Assembly: GCA_964409335.1 (NCBI GenBank)
Contig: CAYPCW010000002.1
Span: 1-64,000, forward strand
Length of the DNA: 64,000 nucleotides
From: JABMOW01 sp964409335
GTDB taxonomy: Bacteria > Fidelibacterota > Marinisomatia > SCGC-AAA003-L08 > JACNLC01
Direction of reading: 5' to 3'
A program made the translations under genes and the position numbers. How positions within the stretch are numbered: the stretch's first letter is position 1; every line of letters starts with the position of its first letter. The notes beneath the pieces are model-generated. The model was not told the origin of the DNA and made no database searches. It was given only the letters and a program-made list of their open reading frames with translations. Below are positions 37,023 to 46,365 of this stretch, piece by piece.

Positions 37023-38423
37023 ATGAAAAATAATTCTTCGCTCAGGATACAGTTTTTAGGCGGGGCAAGTACGGTCACGGGATCAAAAACATTAGTGGAG
37101 GTTGGCAACTGGCGCATCCTTATCGACTGCGGTTTATTTCAGGGATTAAAACAATTGCGATTATTGAACCGTGAGCCGTTCCCGGTCAATCCAGCATCGG
37201 TTGACGCGATTATTCTGACCCACGCCCATCTTGATCACTGCGGATACATTCCCCTCATTGTGAAGTCTGGGTTTACGGGAGCTATTCATTGTACAGCGCC
37301 AACGCTTGACCTGACGGGTATCATTTTGAAAGACAGTGGAAAAATTCAGGTGGAAGATGCACATCATGCGAATTTGAACCGGTACACCAAACATGATAAG
37401 GCAATACCTCTGTACACTCAGGAAGATGCTGAGATCGCCATGCAGCAATTTATTCCCCACAACACCAATGAATGGGTGGGCATTGATGACAATTTAAAAT
37501 TTCGCTTTTTAAACAACGGTCATATACTCGGCTCTGCGTTCGTTGAATTACAGGCCGGTGAAAAACGTTTTCTATTTTCAGGCGATATGGGACGGACGGA
37601 TCCGCTGTTAATGTATCCGCCTGTGAACGTCTTTAGCACTGACTATCTGATTCTTGAATCCACCTACGGGGATCGGCTACACCCGGAGGAAGACGCCAAA
37701 ACTGTTCTGTTAGATATCATTAAAAGTACGTTCCGGAAAAATGGTATACTGATGATCCCCACATTTGCCGTGGAGCGTGCGCAGGAGATCATTTATCTTT
37801 TATACCGACTGAAAATAGAAAAAAAGCTACCAAATATCCCGATCTACCTTGATTCCCCGATGGGGATAAACTCCTCGAATGTTTTTGAGGCGTACCCCAT
37901 CTGGCAAATTATCCCAAATGACCAAATCAATTCGATGTATGATATTGTCAAATTCATTATGAATTTTGAACATTCAAAGATGGTCGTGGCAGACAATAAG
38001 CCTAAAATTGTCCTTGCCGGGAGCGGCATGCTGGAGGGCGGACGCATCCTCCATTACCTGAATAACCATATCAATGATGAAAAAAATACATTGTTGTTTG
38101 TGGGATATCAGGCAGCTGGCACTCGTGGTCATTCAATTCTTAATGGTGCAGGCGAGATTAAATATTATGGATCGTATCATAAAATTAAATGCCGGGTGAG
38201 GGTAATTTCTTCAATGTCCGCTCATGCGGATCAGCAGGAGATTATCACGTGGCTTCGTCATTTTAAGGAAGAACCGGAGCGCATATTTCTCAACCATGGT
38301 GATCCCCATGCCATTGATGCATTACGGGTCAAGATCAATAATGTGTTGGGGTGGGACTGCCAAATCCCCCGAATGCACTCTGTATATCATCTTGTCAAGG
38401 CTCCGGAGACGGCTGAGAATTAA
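37023..38423 (+). CDS. Metallo-beta-lactamase-fold beta-CASP protein (RNase-like)
   Basis: A 466-residue protein of the MBL fold with a beta-CASP domain and C-terminal RNA-specificity motif. The N-terminal metal motif is THAHLDHCGYIP, and HILGSAFVEL and LFSGDMGRTD follow. The beta-CASP region includes LMIPTFAVERAQEIIYLLY and a GSGMLEGGRILHYL motif, then AGTRGHSILNG and MSAHADQQEII. This matches CPSF73-like bacterial nucleases (YsxA/RNase-J relatives without a KH extension). RNA 5' or internal cleavage is likely; the target is unknown. It follows VanY by ten bases. The 250 bases after it hold no gene or clear terminator. Confidence 0.93.
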   Translation: MKNNSSLRIQFLGGASTVTGSKTLVEVGNWRILIDCGLFQGLKQLRLLNREPFPVNPASVDAIILTHAHLDHCGYIPLIVKSGFTGAIHCTAPTLDLTGIILKDSGKIQVEDAHHANLNRYTKHDKAIPLYTQEDAEIAMQQFIPHNTNEWVGIDDNLKFRFLNNGHILGSAFVELQAGEKRFLFSGDMGRTDPLLMYPPVNVFSTDYLILESTYGDRLHPEEDAKTVLLDIIKSTFRKNGILMIPTFAVERAQEIIYLLYRLKIEKKLPNIPIYLDSPMGINSSNVFEAYPIWQIIPNDQINSMYDIVKFIMNFEHSKMVVADNKPKIVLAGSGMLEGGRILHYLNNHINDEKNTLLFVGYQAAGTRGHSILNGAGEIKYYGSYHKIKCRVRVISSMSAHADQQEIITWLRHFKEEPERIFLNHGDPHAIDALRVKINNVLGWDCQIPRMHSVYHLVKAPETAEN

Positions 38424-38673
38424 CCGGGATTTGATGATATTGAGTATTTTAGTAAAAGACTATCCTTTTCAGGGATCTGGCTGTGATTCTATTTCCTACG
38501 GAGTCATATATTTTATGTAATCGAACGAATAAAAAAACGAAAAAATGATATTGAAACAATTACAGATAGTATCCGGATTTTTTGATAAAAGGAAAAAAAT
38601 GCCAGGATTGTTTCAAATATTCAGAGTCATTTCGTTTTTACTGTAAAAGACGAAAAGATATCGTCTTATGGAG

Positions 38674-39222
38674 TTACGCTCTGCCGGTCGGACCACCGAA
38701 ATCCATGATATCGATACCAAAGTGGCTGGCAGCGTTTTTCCATTTCTTATTGTCTGGGGTATTGAATATGAACCCCGGAACAGCCGGCATCAACAGCCAG
38801 TCTCCGTTTTCAATTTCCCGTTCAAGCTGACCGGCGCCCCAGCCGGAATATCCCAGCGTAAACTGAAATTTTCTGGGTCCTTTGTCATAGAGGATATCAT
38901 CAATGATCTCCGGATTTACCGTCAAGGAGATTTCATCCGATATTGATAAGGTTCCATCAATGGAATAGCTGTGGTCATGGAGAAAAATCCCCTGTTCAAT
39001 TCTGACGGGTCCTCCGAAATATACCATCGGATGGGGTTTTGCCTTATCCAATTGTGTCTGTCTGAGAATGTCTTCTACTTTGTTGGTTATCATCGGTTTG
39101 TTGATGATCAACCCCATGGCTCCCTTGTCATCGTGATCACAAAGATATACTAATCCCTGACGGAAAATAACATCTATCATATGGGGCATAGCTATGAGAA
39201 AATGGTTGGAGTAATTATCCAT
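38674..39222 (-). CDS. yqgE: YqgE/AlgH family protein
   Basis: A 182-residue protein. The ATG at 39222 is chosen over an upstream TTG. Motifs of the family: NHFLIAMPHM, GLVYLCDHDDKGAMGLIINKPM, PMVYFGGPVRIEQGIFLHD and FTLGYSGWGAGQLEREIENGD, then W near the end. The family folds alone but has no agreed biochemical role; AlgH affects alginate control in Pseudomonas. It is monocistronic here and convergent with the MBL gene. Confidence 0.95.
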   Translation of the reverse strand: MDNYSNHFLIAMPHMIDVIFRQGLVYLCDHDDKGAMGLIINKPMITNKVEDILRQTQLDKAKPHPMVYFGGPVRIEQGIFLHDHSYSIDGTLSISDEISLTVNPEIIDDILYDKGPRKFQFTLGYSGWGAGQLEREIENGDWLLMPAVPGFIFNTPDNKKWKNAASHFGIDIMDFGGPTGRA

Positions 39223-39400
39223 ATTTGTCCACAATTTAAACAGAATTCAGTCGAATTAAGAAATAAATATCACCTAAAATATAGTTCGATTTTCAAACGC
39301 CATAACTGGATTAAAACCGGTAACGCTTTTTATTTCAAATATTTACACCTAATTTCCGATAATATTCAACTCGAATTCCCGGATCATAAAAAGGAACGCA

Positions 39401-40135
39401 ATGAACAAAATGACCATAATGCCCTTGCCCTGGAGGTTGATCCAGGCGACCTTTGTAAGCCGCCCCAACCGGTTTATCACCATTATTGAGTTGAATGGCA
39501 TTGAATATGAAAGCCACCTGCCGGACCCGGGCCGACTGAAGGAATTATTACAACCGGGTGTAAAACTCATGGTGAAAGCAGAACCGGGTGAACATCGAAA
39601 AACCAGGTTTTCTACCCAGGCTGTTTATCTTGGGAATACGCTGATTTCCCTGAATTCCTGGCTGCCCAACCGGTTTGTGGATTTCCTCATCGCCGGCGGT
39701 CATCTCCCGTGGCTGCGGGGATGGTCTGTGTGCCAGCGTGAGTTTACAATCGGACACAGCCGCTTTGATTTTCTCCTCAAGAATGGAAAAGATACCCGGT
39801 TATTAGAAGTAAAATCCGTTACGCTGGTGGAAGGTATGATAGCGAAATTTCCGGATGCCGTGACGGTTCGGGGCGCCAGACACCTGAATCATCTGGCGGA
39901 ATTGAGTAAAAGCGGACGAAAATCAGGAGTGTTATTTGTGATCCAGCGGGAAGATGCCACGCTATTCCGGCCGCAGTGGGAACGAGATCCGAAACTGGCG
40001 TATGCCTTGGTAGCCGCCCATGAATCGGGTGTGGATGTGCGCGTGATAAAAATGAAAATGACCCCAGAACTGTTAATCTACCTGGGCGAGATTCCATGGG
40101 ATCTAAGGCGCACCGGGGATATTCCCAAAATCTGA
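39401..40135 (+). CDS. sfsA: SfsA, sugar fermentation stimulation-like nuclease-fold protein
   Basis: A 244-residue protein, ATG at 39401 with AAAGGAA upstream. The family run is plain: LIQATFVSRPNRFITII, SHLPDPGRLKELLQPG, then SRFDFLLKNG followed by LLEVKSVTLVEGMIAKFPDA, which carries the D-x(n)-E-V-K residues of the PD-(D/E)XK fold, and TVRGARHLNHLAEL. SfsA binds DNA and affects maltose gene expression in E. coli; its nuclease-like core suggests a wider role. It has no operon partner: yqgE diverges and the Eis-like gene converges. Confidence 0.93.
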   Translation: MNKMTIMPLPWRLIQATFVSRPNRFITIIELNGIEYESHLPDPGRLKELLQPGVKLMVKAEPGEHRKTRFSTQAVYLGNTLISLNSWLPNRFVDFLIAGGHLPWLRGWSVCQREFTIGHSRFDFLLKNGKDTRLLEVKSVTLVEGMIAKFPDAVTVRGARHLNHLAELSKSGRKSGVLFVIQREDATLFRPQWERDPKLAYALVAAHESGVDVRVIKMKMTPELLIYLGEIPWDLRRTGDIPKI

Positions 40136-40199
40136 TATTCTCCGCCAGCGTGTATCCGGTACGGTCACCCCGCTACGGGATTTAATGGTCTGATACCTG

Positions 40200-41432
40200 C
40201 TATCCAAATACGACATTAAAAATCCCAGTCGGGGGAAGGTTGGGGCAGTCGGAAAATATCATCCCGATCAGTTCATCAGGTCCGTCCAGTTTATCGGTAA
40301 GGCGTAGTCCCGATGCAGAAACGGCGCCCAGCCACAACCGTGAAAAGGCACCGACCGTCGCTGTCAGAGTTGGCAGATCAGCATGAACACCGGGTTCAAC
40401 GACAGACTCTTTTCCCAAAGTCAGGATATAATTTCCTGTTATCCCCCGCCATATTGCAGAATTATCCAGATATTTTTCAACAGGATCGTACAAATGCAGG
40501 TTGAAACTCAATGGATCGCCCGTAGCATGAACGGCGGAGATACATCGGGACAGATCACAAATTCTCACCTGCCAATAAGCGGTAGCATTATTCCGGTGTT
40601 CAAAGACGGATTTGTTGGTGATCCTACGATAGGAAAAGGGTTTGTCTAAAAAATCCTGGAACTGCATCCCCCGGGGTTCACGAACCGTTACGAGCCGTAC
40701 CTGCTCTTCAAAAGATTTTACCACCCCCAACAATTCCAGGAACTGTTCATCGTTCTGGTAAGTCATCCATCCGATATTATAGGGTCCCGTTTCGTAATTT
40801 TCTGTCGAAAATCCCAAATGATGGGTCAATTCTCCGGTATCGTCATTGGTAAATCCCAGTCCGAAACTGTTTTCTGTAAACTGAAATTCCGCAGAGGTAA
40901 TATTTTGTGAAAATAAATTACAGGAACCGTGTCCGCGCTTACGGTTCAACCGGGATTGATGCATCAGCATCGCATCGTCCTTGGTGAGACGGCGGGGAAT
41001 TCGGGGTTTTTTCATGATCTTCAATTGGGCAGGATCAAATGCAGTGAAATGCTCATACCCCCCGGTACCAAATCCCAGCCGGTCATAAAATCCCTGTTCA
41101 AACATCCCCAATGTACAGGCTGCCGCGCCATTAAGCGCCGCTTCCACGATGGCCATGGCTGTCATATTACCGGCAATTCCCTGCTTTCTGGCTATGTGAC
41201 TTGTGGTGACGCCGGTGATACATGACATTGGGAGCAATTCATTCATGTATTGGATATCCCCATCTGCAGCAATGACCAGGCATTCTGCAGCCGAACGGAT
41301 TTCTGTCACCCATGCATGTTGTCCTTTCAAAAACAGTTCCAGCAGACTGTCCTGATCCGGTTTGATCCAGCCGCATTCCATCCAAATCCGTTTGATCGCT
41401 TCAAAATCACGTTCCGGTTGATAATTTCTCAT
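40200..41432 (-). CDS. Eis-like N-acetyltransferase with sterol-carrier-like end
   Basis: A 410-residue protein, ATG at 41432 with AAGGAG upstream. The N-terminal GNAT domain has an acetyl-CoA loop (SHIARKQGIAGNMTAMAIV) and GFYDRLGFG. A second GNAT-like section follows, then a C-terminal SCP2-like domain (LWLGAVSASGL, ending with a hydrophobic carboxyl end). This three-part layout is Eis/Pat-type. Eis acetylates many positions of polyamines or aminoglycosides; the substrate here is unknown. It is divergent from the nucleoside kinase with about 90 bases between. Confidence 0.85.
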   Translation of the reverse strand: MRNYQPERDFEAIKRIWMECGWIKPDQDSLLELFLKGQHAWVTEIRSAAECLVIAADGDIQYMNELLPMSCITGVTTSHIARKQGIAGNMTAMAIVEAALNGAAACTLGMFEQGFYDRLGFGTGGYEHFTAFDPAQLKIMKKPRIPRRLTKDDAMLMHQSRLNRKRGHGSCNLFSQNITSAEFQFTENSFGLGFTNDDTGELTHHLGFSTENYETGPYNIGWMTYQNDEQFLELLGVVKSFEEQVRLVTVREPRGMQFQDFLDKPFSYRRITNKSVFEHRNNATAYWQVRICDLSRCISAVHATGDPLSFNLHLYDPVEKYLDNSAIWRGITGNYILTLGKESVVEPGVHADLPTLTATVGAFSRLWLGAVSASGLRLTDKLDGPDELIGMIFSDCPNLPPTGIFNVVFG

Positions 41433-41521
41433 TCTGCCAACTCCTTTTCGGTTCTAAATTATCTGTTTATCCGACGTAAAAATAACATTAAATCCGAAGG
41501 AAAAATACAGGTTTCTTATCT

Positions 41522-42994
41522 ATGCTGACCATATTCGATTTGTCTGCGCGGCAGGCAACACTCACCTTTTTGCTCTCTGCCGCATTCAGGGAGGTAGTCC
41601 CGCATACCAAGCTGATCGTGGAACACTCATTCACGGATGGCTATTTCTGCCACCTGGAGAACTGGGCGCCCATTACACCAGAAGATACCGTAAAAGCAGA
41701 CTCGGTCATGCGCCAATGGTTGGCATCGGATATTCCCATTGAGTCTGTTTGTCTTTCAAAACCCATGGTGCGCCACCTGTTCAGCCAAAGCCATCTCATG
41801 AATAAGACAGCGATGGTTGATCTCTGGCCCAATAAGGATATCTCCGTCATCCGGTTGGGGGATATCGTAGATTATCAAATCGAACCTATGTGCCTGGATA
41901 AATCACAATTGTCTTTGTTTGAGCTGATGTCTTATGATCATGGGATGCTCATCCGGTTTCCGTCAATCCTTGAACCGGCGCATGTTCAGCCTTTTCATGA
42001 CTATCCCCAGTTGTTTGAATTTATCGAAGAATACGAACAGTGGGGGTCCATCCTGCATATTGAATCTGTTGCCCAATTGAACGAACATATCAGAACCTGC
42101 GCCATCCGGGAACTGGTGTGGGTTGCCGAAGGTCTGCACGAAAAGAAAATCGCTAAAATTGCCGATGCCATTTGTGAAAACTTCCCTCATCGGCGGATTG
42201 TCTTTGTCGCAGGTCCGTCTGCGTCCGGGAAAACCACCTTTGCCAAACGCCTCAGCATTCAGCTTCGGGTGAATGGATTCACAACCCGGCACATTTCTAT
42301 GGATGACTATTTTATCAATCGGGAAAATATCCCAGCCGATGAACACGGACATCAGGACTTTGAATCCTTTGAAGTGTTGAACACTGACCTGTTGACCCGG
42401 CGGTTGGATTATCTCTTACGAGGGTACAACATTCCGGTTCGACGGTTCAATTTTTCATCCGGCATAGGCCAGGATACAGACCAAAGGATTCAGTTGTCAG
42501 AGAAGGACATCGTCATTGTTGAGGGGATCCACGGTTTGAACCCTCAGTTGACTCGTGAACTGTCCGGAGATGACGTATGTAAAATTTATGTCAGCGCCAT
42601 GACCCAGTTGAACATAGACGGCAATCATCGGTTTTCTACGTCCGATAACCGTCTGCTGCGCAGAATCGTTCGAGATTATAAATTCCGCAACTACACGCCT
42701 GAAGATACATTTTCCCGGTGGGATTCCATTCGCCGGGGCGAGGTCACCCATATTTTCCCCTATCAGGAAGGGGCAGATCACTTTTTCAATTCGGCGCTCA
42801 TCTATGAATTACCCATCCTCGCAAAAAATGTCCTGCCATTGCTGGAATGTATAAATCCGGATTATTTCCTGATCACTCAGGTGAACCGGCTGAAGTTACT
42901 GCTCTCCCTCTTTATCCCGCTGAATGAAAGTATCGTTCCGGGGATATCCCTATTGCGGGAATTTATCGGAAAAAGCGAGTTTGACTACTCCTGA
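41522..42994 (+). CDS. Nucleoside kinase with threonyl-tRNA-synthetase-like N-terminus
   Basis: A 490-residue protein. The N-terminal 200 residues resemble the TGS/SAD region of ThrRS, including VEHSFTDGYFCHL, where ThrRS has its HxxxH-type site. The C-terminal half is a uridine-kinase/phosphoribulokinase P-loop domain: FVAGPSASGKTTFAKRL (Walker A), SMDDYFINRENIP, DIVIVEGIHGLNPQL and RRIVRDYKFRNYTPEDT. This fusion is typical of FCB-group nucleoside kinases. It probably phosphorylates uridine or related nucleosides; the role of the ThrRS-like part is unclear. Confidence 0.93.
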   Translation: MLTIFDLSARQATLTFLLSAAFREVVPHTKLIVEHSFTDGYFCHLENWAPITPEDTVKADSVMRQWLASDIPIESVCLSKPMVRHLFSQSHLMNKTAMVDLWPNKDISVIRLGDIVDYQIEPMCLDKSQLSLFELMSYDHGMLIRFPSILEPAHVQPFHDYPQLFEFIEEYEQWGSILHIESVAQLNEHIRTCAIRELVWVAEGLHEKKIAKIADAICENFPHRRIVFVAGPSASGKTTFAKRLSIQLRVNGFTTRHISMDDYFINRENIPADEHGHQDFESFEVLNTDLLTRRLDYLLRGYNIPVRRFNFSSGIGQDTDQRIQLSEKDIVIVEGIHGLNPQLTRELSGDDVCKIYVSAMTQLNIDGNHRFSTSDNRLLRRIVRDYKFRNYTPEDTFSRWDSIRRGEVTHIFPYQEGADHFFNSALIYELPILAKNVLPLLECINPDYFLITQVNRLKLLLSLFIPLNESIVPGISLLREFIGKSEFDYS

Positions 42995-43010
42995 GAAAAT
43001 CCGGTTACCG

Positions 43011-43628
43011 TCAAAATTTTTTGCTTTTGATAAACGGAACGAACCGCACAAATATATCATTCTGTTGAGTGAGATTTCCGCCCTCATCCCTGGTGATGAT
43101 TGTCAACCGCTGCGCCTGATTCTGACTTCCCACCGGGATGATCAGGCGGCCGCCGGTCTTCAGTTGTTCTGTAAGGGCATCGGGGACCGATGGTGATGCC
43201 GCCGTCACTATGATCCCATCAAATGGGGCATATAGAGGATAACCGGAATGCCCATCGCCTAAAAACACGGACACATTATGATATCCCAGATCTGCCAGCC
43301 GTTTTTTGGATTGCTCATATAACGAAGGGATTACTTCAATGGTGGTGACCTGCCGGGCGATTTTTGCCAGGATCGCCGCCTGAAACCCGGATCCGGTTCC
43401 GATCTCCAATATGTGATGGTAAGGCAGGATGTGCAGCAACTGGGTCATATGCGCCACGAGGCTGGGCTGGCTGATCGTTTGTCCCTCACCGATGGGCAGC
43501 GGATCGTCCAGCATTGCAAATTTACCAAGGGATGCATCAATAAATAATACGCGGTCCACTTCCTGAAACGCAGTTAAGACAGCCGGGTCGGTGATCTCAT
43601 GGCGCCGAAGATGGAAAGGATCATCCAT
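43011..43628 (-). CDS. pcm: Protein-L-isoaspartate O-methyltransferase
   Basis: A 205-residue SAM-dependent repair enzyme that methylates L-isoaspartyl residues of aged proteins. Motifs: RVLFIDASLGKFAMLDDPLP near the start (R-x-x-F-x-x at the substrate loop), GEGQTISQPSLVAHMTQLL, then SAM motif I ILEIGTGSGFQAA and motif II LFVxx-like TTIEVIPSLYE. The length is normal. Its start overlaps the mobA-like gene by eight bases. Cytosolic. Confidence 0.95.
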   Translation of the reverse strand: MDDPFHLRRHEITDPAVLTAFQEVDRVLFIDASLGKFAMLDDPLPIGEGQTISQPSLVAHMTQLLHILPYHHILEIGTGSGFQAAILAKIARQVTTIEVIPSLYEQSKKRLADLGYHNVSVFLGDGHSGYPLYAPFDGIIVTAASPSVPDALTEQLKTGGRLIIPVGSQNQAQRLTIITRDEGGNLTQQNDIFVRFVPFIKSKKF

Positions 43629-44187
43629 TTGAAGCCTTCAGCCGTTTTAACAACTCATACTCAAAAGGTGTATTGACGTTGATCAGTTCTGAGCGAAATT
43701 TCTCGACGTTGACGGTGACCGGGTGAAGTTTTTTCACCACGGACAATAATTTGTAACTCTCCTGTTGCAAAGCCCTGTCAAACACATCGGCTGTACTCTG
43801 ATGATACATGGCGCAGGTGGGATAGGACCTGCCATCTGCGACCGGGAATATCACACCCGAATTCTCCCCGGCAGCTGCCGGGTGAAGTAATTTTACCAGC
43901 GCACGGGACACCGCCGGCATATCCACGCTGATAAAAAAATTCCAGCCGCTGTCGGAATATTGAAGGCCTGTGAGAATCCCGTTGAGAACCGTCTGGGATG
44001 AAAACCGGTCTTTCAAAAAAGGAAGATGCGGATGACGGTTTTCTTTTCCAACAATGGTCACGGTGTCAAAATCCGGTGTAAAAGCACGGACCAGAATATC
44101 TGCAAATGTGACACCGTTAAACGTCAAAAGGGATTTATCCTTACCCATCCGCCGGCTGTCTCCGCCTGTGAGGATAAATGCATTCAT
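43621..44187 (-). CDS. mobA: Molybdenum cofactor guanylyltransferase-like protein
   Basis: A 188-residue protein from the ATG at 44187; an in-frame upstream extension of 36 residues is unlike the family. The nucleotidyltransferase motif is FILTGGDSRRMGKDKSLL at the N-terminus (GGxSxRMGxDK), followed by GILTGLQYSDSGWNFFISVDMP. It transfers GMP to molybdopterin to make the bis-MGD cofactor. It is translationally coupled to pcm (eight-base overlap). No molybdoenzyme is seen in the window. Confidence 0.9.
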   Translation of the reverse strand: MNAFILTGGDSRRMGKDKSLLTFNGVTFADILVRAFTPDFDTVTIVGKENRHPHLPFLKDRFSSQTVLNGILTGLQYSDSGWNFFISVDMPAVSRALVKLLHPAAAGENSGVIFPVADGRSYPTCAMYHQSTADVFDRALQQESYKLLSVVKKLHPVTVNVEKFRSELINVNTPFEYELLKRLKASNG

Positions 44188-44370
44188 TTTGCGGTGGCCG
44201 GATGGTAAGGCAGGTGGTGTGTGTTGATCATTATTTTGCTCCGTGATGATCGAAAATTTAACAGGCGGAACAGACTGTGAAAAAGCATAAACCAATCCAT
44301 CATATCAGGGTAAAACATCTTGCAGGGTATGAAATATCACAATTATTTTTCATCCTTTTGAGGATATAAA

Positions 44371-45078
44371 ATGGAACAAACATCCGATACTGCGGGACAT
44401 TATTCACGCATGCGAAAAAAATTTTTAGACGGAGGTCTCGACGGATTTCTGGACTATGAAGTGGTGGAATTATTACTGAAACTGGCAGACAACCGCCGGG
44501 ATCAGCGTCCCACTGCAAAACGATTAATCCGGGAGTTTAAATCTCTGAAAGGGGTTCTTGAATCCCAGCCGGATGACTTGAAGAAAGTCGAAGGCGTTGG
44601 TTCTGCCAATGTTTTCGGGATCAAGTTAATCCAGGCTGTTTCACGACGGTATCTTAAATCGCAGGTCATCAATGCCAATATTGTCAGATCATCGCAGGAG
44701 GTAATGGATTATCTACGTCACCTGTTGCGGGACAAAAGCCGGGAGTGCTTTGAAGTGATTATGCTGAACGGCAGAAACCGCATATTAGGGATTGAACAAT
44801 TGTTCATTGGGTCCATCACAGCCAGCGCCGTATATCCCCGTGAAGTAATCAAACTGATATTGCAGAAGGATGCCGCCGCGGTGATCTTCGTCCATAATCA
44901 TCCATCCGGGAATCCCATGCCCTCCAAAGAAGACCATGCCATTACCCGCAAGCTGGTAGCGGCATGTTCCACGATTGACGTATCCGTCCTGGACCATCTC
45001 ATTATCGCCGGTGATCTGATCACCAGTTTCGCCGACAAAGGAATTCTGCCCACCGGGAAGAAAGACATGCGGGTTTGA
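44371..45078 (+). CDS. radC: RadC-family JAB-domain protein
   Basis: A 235-residue protein, ATG at 44371 preceded by GAGGATATAAA. It has a helix-hairpin-helix region (LKGVLESQPDDLKKVEGVG) and the JAB metalloprotease-like domain with HNHPSGNPMPSKED and the upstream Glu. RadC is usually linked to DNA repair on old evidence that has been questioned; the molecular role is unresolved. The first motif is a variant (FLDYEVVELLL). It is alone, convergent with the cystathionine gene. Confidence 0.93.
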   Translation: MEQTSDTAGHYSRMRKKFLDGGLDGFLDYEVVELLLKLADNRRDQRPTAKRLIREFKSLKGVLESQPDDLKKVEGVGSANVFGIKLIQAVSRRYLKSQVINANIVRSSQEVMDYLRHLLRDKSRECFEVIMLNGRNRILGIEQLFIGSITASAVYPREVIKLILQKDAAAVIFVHNHPSGNPMPSKEDHAITRKLVAACSTIDVSVLDHLIIAGDLITSFADKGILPTGKKDMRV

Positions 45079-45194
45079 AATGCCCATTGCCCATCATTCA
45101 AGAGAGAGACGCAGTTGAGGAATCCTGACGCCGTGCATTGTCTTTTGGACTTACTTCGGGAAAAAGAATTCTCTCATTGAATGGAAACGACTGT

Positions 45195-46364
45195 TTACAG
45201 CGATCCCACAGCCCGGCGAATATCCTCCAGCAGATCATCTGTATCTTCGATACCCACAGATAACCGTACCAAACCGTCGGACAGTCCCAATCGGTGTCGT
45301 TTTTCAGCAGGTACAGACGCATGCGTCATGGTGGCGGGGTGACATACCAGGCTTTCCACACCTCCCAAACTCTCCGCCAGCGTGAAAAGTTCAAGATGCT
45401 TTACAAACCGGCGTGCAGAATCAATATCCCTTAGCTCGACGGAGATCATTCCTCCGTATCCCGGATTCCCCATGGGGTCCACCTGCTGAGTGGTGGCAAG
45501 GGTATGGTGAGGGTGAGACAGGAGACCAGGATAAAATACCCTGTTGAATCGACGGGAATCCTCCAGTTCTTGTGCAATCGTCATCGCATTCCGGTTATGC
45601 GCCTGCATCCGGATGGCGAGGGTCTTCAGCGATCGAAGTGTAAGCCAGCAATCGAAGGGACCGGGGACAGCGCCCACGGTCATTTGGATGAAGCGCAGCT
45701 TTTCCAAAAGAGATTCATTATTACTGATGACCATTCCGCCAATAACATCGCTATGACCATTCAGATATTTTGTGGTGCTGTGAACCACAAGATCAGCGCC
45801 CTGGGTAAGGGGTCTCTGAAAGTATGGCGACATGAAAGTATTGTCCACAGCAAGCAGAATGCCCGATTCCTTTGCCAAGTGTGCCGTTCGGGAAATATCG
45901 GTTATTTGCATCATGGGATTGGTCGGAGTTTCGATGAAAATCAACCGGGTTCGGTTTGTGATGGCATCATGAATATGATCAATGGAAGACGTATTTACCC
46001 ACGATGCACTCAGACCCAATCGGCTGAAAATTTTATCCACAATCCGGAATGTCCCACCGTATACATTATCCGACAGAACAATATGATCTCCTGCCGAGAG
46101 CAACTGAAAAACCGATGATTCTGCCGCCATTCCTGATCCGAATGCCACTGCCCCGGTGCCATTTTCGAGAGAAGCGATGCAGTGTTCGAGATTTTTTCGG
46201 GTGGGATTATCAGCCCGCGAATAATCGTATGTAAATTCCGCAAAACCCTTTTGCTGATATGTGGAAGTCTGGAAAATAGGAGATACGACAGCGCCGGTAA
46301 GTGCTTCCGGTTCCTGTCCGATATGAATTGCCCGGGTTGCGAATCCGGGAACCGATTTTTTCAA
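45195..46364 (-). CDS. Cystathionine gamma-synthase/lyase-type PLP enzyme
   Basis: A 389-residue PLP enzyme. The start is placed at a TTG at 46364, just past the secA stop and after GGAAGGA inside secA; a GTG 48 bases upstream lies inside secA. The motifs fit the Cys/Met PLP family: RAIHIGQEPEALTGAVVSPIF, YSRADNPTRKNLE, GSGMAAESSV, VDNTFMSPYFQ, and HSTTKYLNGHSDVIGG with the PLP Lys. It makes or splits cystathionine in methionine/cysteine metabolism; synthase and lyase cannot be told apart by eye. It is directly downstream of secA. Confidence 0.92.
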   Translation of the reverse strand: MKKSVPGFATRAIHIGQEPEALTGAVVSPIFQTSTYQQKGFAEFTYDYSRADNPTRKNLEHCIASLENGTGAVAFGSGMAAESSVFQLLSAGDHIVLSDNVYGGTFRIVDKIFSRLGLSASWVNTSSIDHIHDAITNRTRLIFIETPTNPMMQITDISRTAHLAKESGILLAVDNTFMSPYFQRPLTQGADLVVHSTTKYLNGHSDVIGGMVISNNESLLEKLRFIQMTVGAVPGPFDCWLTLRSLKTLAIRMQAHNRNAMTIAQELEDSRRFNRVFYPGLLSHPHHTLATTQQVDPMGNPGYGGMISVELRDIDSARRFVKHLELFTLAESLGGVESLVCHPATMTHASVPAEKRHRLGLSDGLVRLSVGIEDTDDLLEDIRRAVGSL

Positions 46365-46365
46365 A